Below, piece after piece: positions 60,573 through 64,000 of a DNA stretch of 64,000 bases; the stretch's first letter is position 1, and each line of letters opens with the position of its first letter. The notes under the pieces are model-generated. The model was given only the letters and a program-made list of their open reading frames with translations, was not told where the DNA came from and did not search any database. The translations under genes and the position numbers were made by a program. The DNA is taken from contig NZ_JANYGQ010000025.1 of assembly GCF_025359345.1 (NCBI RefSeq), positions 62,001-126,000 on the forward strand. The letters are read 5' to 3'. Source of the stretch: Mucilaginibacter sp. Its GTDB lineage: Bacteria > Bacteroidota > Bacteroidia > Sphingobacteriales > Sphingobacteriaceae.

Positions 60573-62144
60573 ATGGCACAATTTCCGTTTTATCTTGGTT
60601 TGGTACTTGTTATTTTATTGCTCATGATGCTGGCTAAAAAGCTCCGTGTCGCCTACCCGGTTCTGCTCGTATTGGCAGGCCTGCTCATCAGCTTTATTCC
60701 GATGATCCCCAAGCTGCGTATTGACCCTGAACTGATCTTTATTATTTTTCTGCCCCCGTTGCTGTATGAAGCGGCCTGGGCTATCTCCTGGAAAGAACTG
60801 TGGCGCTGGCGGCGGATCATCAGCAGTTTTGCTTTTGTCGTGGTCTTTATCACTGCGCTTACCGTGGCCTTCATCGCCAATCACTATATACCGGGTTTTT
60901 CATTTGCCCTCGGGCTGTTATTGGGTGGGATCGTATCGCCGCCCGACGCGGTCAGTGCCGGGGCCATATTGAAATTTGTTAAACTTCCCAAAAGAATGTC
61001 CAGTATCCTTGAAGGGGAAAGCCTGATGAACGATGCCTCATCGCTGATCATATTCCGCTTTGCATTGATCGCCGTAGCCACCGGGCAGTTTGTATGGCAG
61101 GATGCCGCAATGAGCTTCAGCTGGATGCTGGCTGGCGGCGTCGGGATCGGTTTACTGATAGCGGTAGTCTTTATGAAAATGCATAAATATTTGCCTACCG
61201 ATGCCAATACGGATATCATTTTCACCCTGATCACACCTTATGTAATGTACATCTCGGCAGAGGAGTTGCACAGTTCCGGCGTACTCGCTGTCGTAGCCGG
61301 GGGATTATACCTATCCGCAAAGCGGTTCCAATTTTTAAGCGGAAGTTCCAGGCTGAGGGGAAGCAGTTTTTGGGAAAGCCTGAGTTTTCTGCTGAACGGG
61401 ATCGTATTTATGCTCATCGGCCTGGACCTGCCGGAGATCACCGCGGGACTTGGATCGGTCAGCCTGCTGGCAGCTACCGGTTATGGTGTGCTGATCACGC
61501 TGGTGCTGATCATTAGCAGGCTGATCGCTGCTTACAGCGCCATGCTGGTCACACTGATCGCAAAAAACTTCATCAAGGTTGCAGAGACCCGTAACCCCGG
61601 CCCAAAAGTACCGTTCCTACTGGCCTGGTCAGGTATGCGGGGTGTAGTCTCCCTGGCCGCGGCATTATCAATTCCTCTGCAACTACAAGGCGGTGCTGCC
61701 TTTCCCAGGCGTGACCTCATCCTGTTCATTACTTTTGTGGTTATCCTGCTTACCTTGTTGATCCAGGGACTGAGCCTGCCTTACCTGATCCGGAAGTTTG
61801 ACCTTCCTGATGTAGATCAGGAAGGTAGTGATGAGGAAATTGAAAAAGGCCTTCGGCAAGGCATGTCGGACATCGGTCTTCGTCACTTACAACAGGAATG
61901 TGCCTCCCTTTTAGACACAGATCCGGTGTTGCGGCAAATGGCGATAAAATGGCATAACCAGGCCTATCCAAATTATGAACGCCCAATGACCAATGAGGTG
62001 AAAGCGATATGGCAGACAATCCTTGATAAACAAAGGAAATGGCTTTTAGAAAAGAACGGTTTGGAACCCGGTTTAAATGAAGATATTGTCCGGAAGCAAC
62101 TCCAGTATCTTGACCTGGAAGAAGAGCGGTTGATGTTCATCTAA
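60573..62144 (+). CDS. CPA1-family Na+/H+ antiporter (NhaP type)
   Basis: A 523-residue membrane protein with about 12 helices and the core motifs LPPLLYEAAW, GGIVSPPDAVSAGAIL (the Asp pair of the ion site) and ILEGESLMNDASSLIIFR. The C-terminal 90 residues are cytoplasmic and charged. It exchanges Na+ or K+ for H+ across the cytoplasmic membrane. It probably shares the metallophosphoesterase promoter. Confidence 0.92.
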   Translation: MAQFPFYLGLVLVILLLMMLAKKLRVAYPVLLVLAGLLISFIPMIPKLRIDPELIFIIFLPPLLYEAAWAISWKELWRWRRIISSFAFVVVFITALTVAFIANHYIPGFSFALGLLLGGIVSPPDAVSAGAILKFVKLPKRMSSILEGESLMNDASSLIIFRFALIAVATGQFVWQDAAMSFSWMLAGGVGIGLLIAVVFMKMHKYLPTDANTDIIFTLITPYVMYISAEELHSSGVLAVVAGGLYLSAKRFQFLSGSSRLRGSSFWESLSFLLNGIVFMLIGLDLPEITAGLGSVSLLAATGYGVLITLVLIISRLIAAYSAMLVTLIAKNFIKVAETRNPGPKVPFLLAWSGMRGVVSLAAALSIPLQLQGGAAFPRRDLILFITFVVILLTLLIQGLSLPYLIRKFDLPDVDQEGSDEEIEKGLRQGMSDIGLRHLQQECASLLDTDPVLRQMAIKWHNQAYPNYERPMTNEVKAIWQTILDKQRKWLLEKNGLEPGLNEDIVRKQLQYLDLEEERLMFI

Positions 62145-62164
62145 CATTGATGCCAGAATCAATT

Positions 62165-63061
62165 TCAGTTCAGGAACTTTTCCCGGTACTCCGTCGGTGT
62201 CAGTCCGACCTCTTTTTTAAATAACCGTGAAAAATACGGCGGGTTTTCGAAACCTAATTGGTAAGCTGTTTCTGCCACGGTTTTATCGGTACTCATCAAA
62301 ATATTTTTTGCTTCTTTTACCAAAGCAATGTGAATATGTTCGAGAGCTGCCTTTCCGTTCTCCTGCCTGAGCAGGTCGCTCAGGTACCGTGCAGATAATG
62401 ACAATTGCGATGCCATGTATGTTACTGTAGGCAACCCGTTTTTTTCCAGGTTCCCGGATTCAAAATAGCACTTCAATATTTCCGAGAACCTGGAGGTTAT
62501 GGTTCCGGATAATACCGCCCGGTTCAAAAACTGACGCTTGTAGAACCTTTGTGCGTATTTCAATATTGACTCAATATGAGACAGCATGATGTCTTTACTG
62601 TAATCATCCTGATTATTATTGTACTCATGACGGATCTTATCGAAAACGTCCCAGATGATCTCTTCTTCCTTCGGTGACAAATGCAATGCCTCGTTGGCCT
62701 CGTAGTCAAAATAACCGTATTTTTTTATGGCTTCATGAAGCGGATGTCCTATAAGGTAATCTTCATCGATGTAAATCATAAAACCGCGCTCTGTCAGCTC
62801 CAGGTCATTCATGCGGATAATCTGGTTAGGCTTGAGAAAGAACATGGAGCCGTTGTCATGATCATATTTCGTTTTTCCGTACATCACCGTACCTGACTTG
62901 ATCTTTTTCAAAGCGATCTTGTAAAAACCCATGGTGAATTCCGTATGCGCGAAAACACAGCCTCTGATATCGTCAAAGGTGACCAGCCCGAGCAAGGGGT
63001 TTTCCGGAGGCGGAAATCCATTGATCGTGTATAATTCAGCGATTGTCTGAAAATGTTTCAT
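62165..63061 (-). CDS. AraC-family transcriptional regulator
   Basis: A 298-residue regulator: an N-terminal cupin-like sensing region (about 25-140) and a C-terminal double HTH (ARYLSDLLRQENGKAALEHI, then TVAETAYQLGFENPPYFSRLFKKEVGLTPTEYR). It is convergent with the antiporter gene (20 bp apart) and upstream of the aldehyde dehydrogenase on the same strand. It may control that gene or itself. Confidence 0.93.
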   Translation of the reverse strand: MKHFQTIAELYTINGFPPPENPLLGLVTFDDIRGCVFAHTEFTMGFYKIALKKIKSGTVMYGKTKYDHDNGSMFFLKPNQIIRMNDLELTERGFMIYIDEDYLIGHPLHEAIKKYGYFDYEANEALHLSPKEEEIIWDVFDKIRHEYNNNQDDYSKDIMLSHIESILKYAQRFYKRQFLNRAVLSGTITSRFSEILKCYFESGNLEKNGLPTVTYMASQLSLSARYLSDLLRQENGKAALEHIHIALVKEAKNILMSTDKTVAETAYQLGFENPPYFSRLFKKEVGLTPTEYREKFLN

Positions 63062-63155
63062 TTTTTATATGTTAAAGATTATCATTTTTTTACAGATAAA
63101 CTAAAAGTAGTATAACCTATACGTTAAGTGATCCTTAGATTGTGGCATTAAAGAG

Positions 63156-63183
63156 AAAACCCCGCCAAAACCAGCGGGGTTTT
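63156..63183 (-). terminator. Intrinsic terminator after the aldehyde dehydrogenase gene
   Basis: Perfect 10-bp arms AAAACCCCGC / GCGGGGTTTT with an 8-base loop, between the ALDH stop and the AraC start, with a T-rich tail on the minus strand. Confidence 0.8.
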
Positions 63184-63204
63184 CCTGACCTATCAATATA
63201 AGGG

Positions 63205-64000
63205 TTATATCATCGATAGCACCGCAGCGATCTTTTCATCGCTATGCGGCGAATACCTGAAATCAGGCTCATTGGAAACAGGTTTTTTAAGTACGCTCTT
63301 GTAATGGGAGAAAGAACGGAATCCCGCTTCACCATGGTAGTTACCTATCCCGCTGTTTCCAACGCCGCCAAAGGGCAATGCGCCGTTGGCCAGGTGCATG
63401 ATCGTTTCATTGATCGCGCCACCACCGAAGGAAACCTCAGATAATACTTGTTGCGTAGCCGTGTCGTCAGCTGTAAACAAATACAACGCCAGTGGTTTAG
63501 CCCTTAGCTTGATCTCCTCGATAATGTCATCCAGGTTTTCAAAGGACATCACAGGCATCAGGGGGCCGAAGATCTCATCCTGCATGATCTTGTCCTCCCA
63601 GGTAACATTGGTCATCACAGTAGGCTCAATGATGCGGCCTTCAATATCATAGCTGCCGCCTAAGATCACTTTTTGCTGATCGATCATGCCGACCAGACGC
63701 TCCGTATTTTCCACGGTTATAATGTTCGCAAAATTATTGTTCTCTATGCGGTAGTCCGCCCTGATGATCTCCTCTTTTACTAATTCCAGGAATTGCGCCT
63801 CTACCGTATGGTGAACATAAATATAGTCCGGCGCGATACAAGTTTGCCCGCCATTGATAAATTTCCCCCAAACCAGCTTTCTGGCTGCATTCTGCAGATC
63901 TGCATCCGGCAATACGATTGCCGGGCTTTTTCCGCCTAATTCCAGGGTTACCGGGGTCAGGTGCTTAGCTGCTGCCTGGTAAACGATCTTGCCGACCGGC
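63205..64000 (-). CDS. Aldehyde dehydrogenase (class-3 like), partial
   Basis: The C-terminal 265 residues of an NAD(P)-dependent aldehyde dehydrogenase; the N-terminus lies beyond the right edge. The frame enters with VYQAAAKHLTPVTLELGGKSPAIV, then NGGQTCIAPDYI with the catalytic cysteine, EIFGPLMPV, and ALPFGGVGNSGIGNYHG. The ending (FGGVGNSGxGxYHGxxGFxxFSH) is typical of the ALDH3/YwdH group, which oxidises medium- or long-chain aldehydes. No coenzyme choice can be made from this part. Confidence 0.92.
   Translation of the reverse strand, partial: PVGKIVYQAAAKHLTPVTLELGGKSPAIVLPDADLQNAARKLVWGKFINGGQTCIAPDYIYVHHTVEAQFLELVKEEIIRADYRIENNNFANIITVENTERLVGMIDQQKVILGGSYDIEGRIIEPTVMTNVTWEDKIMQDEIFGPLMPVMSFENLDDIIEEIKLRAKPLALYLFTADDTATQQVLSEVSFGGGAINETIMHLANGALPFGGVGNSGIGNYHGEAGFRSFSHYKSVLKKPVSNEPDFRYSPHSDEKIAAVLSMI

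Overview
The window comes from a Bacteroidota chromosome, most likely family Sphingobacteriaceae (Mucilaginibacter/Pedobacter-like). This placement is inferred from protein style (GLPGLI, LytS/LytTR, CTnDOT-type integrase, BfmA/BtgA and DUF5712 mobilization proteins) and from Bacteroidota promoters of the form TTTG-N19/20-TAnnTTTG seen at several genes. Shine-Dalgarno sequences are mostly absent.

Region 1 (1-4607) is ordinary chromosome: an oligopeptide-type ABC ATPase cut by the window edge, a DnaQ/PolB-like 3'-5' exonuclease, penicillin-binding protein 1C, and a divergent GT2 glycosyltransferase only 8 bp from pbpC.

Region 2 (5125-32464) is one long co-directional capsule/O-polysaccharide locus. 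It holds a Wza/Wzc export pair (Wzc with a Tyr-Gly repeat tail), a nucleotide-sugar dehydrogenase, and a seven-gene legionaminic-acid set (legB, legC, neuD-type legH, legI, legG, ptmE, legF) that would give the CMP-activated nonulosonate through the GDP-linked route. A beta-helix protein, Wzx, a probable sialyl/nonulosonyl transferase, Wzy, an acetyltransferase, a bi-domain oxidoreductase, WecB, a heparinase-like protein, and the initiation module (WbuB-like GT, 4-keto-sugar reductase, WecA/WbpL-type transferase, WbpM-type dehydratase) follow. The locus ends at an intrinsic terminator. A YCII/ECF42-type sigma pair and a tRNA-Pro(UGG) come next.

Region 3 (34792-53188) is an 18,397-bp integrative mobilizable element inserted in the 3' end of the tRNA-Pro gene, bounded by a perfect 18-bp direct repeat. 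It carries a tyrosine integrase, a LytS/LytTR two-component system with a TlpA-like thioredoxin protein, excisionase-like HTH genes, a dense hairpin array upstream of mob genes (candidate oriT), a MobC/relaxase pair, and cargo. The cargo is (i) a secreted four-cysteine peptide with a GLPGLI protein and a TonB-type outer-membrane protein, (ii) an XRE regulator with two small proteins, and (iii) a HEPN protein with a frameshifted SWIM zinc-finger gene and two small ORFs. No conjugation pore genes are present, so transfer would need a helper.

Region 4 (53169-about 59056) is a second mobilizable module: a serine recombinase, BfmA/BtgA, a DUF5712 relaxase and a VirD4-type coupling protein. The recombinase reading frame runs into the right repeat of the first element. 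In the unoccupied arrangement it would have continued antisense through the whole tRNA-Pro gene, so the first element inserted between the tRNA and this recombinase gene and trimmed its C-terminus.

Region 5 (59233-64000) looks by eye more GC-rich: a promoter embedded in a perfect 40-bp palindrome, a membrane metallophosphoesterase, a CPA1 Na+/H+ antiporter, an AraC regulator and a class-3-like aldehyde dehydrogenase cut by the window edge. Whether it is cargo of the second element or core chromosome cannot be decided here.
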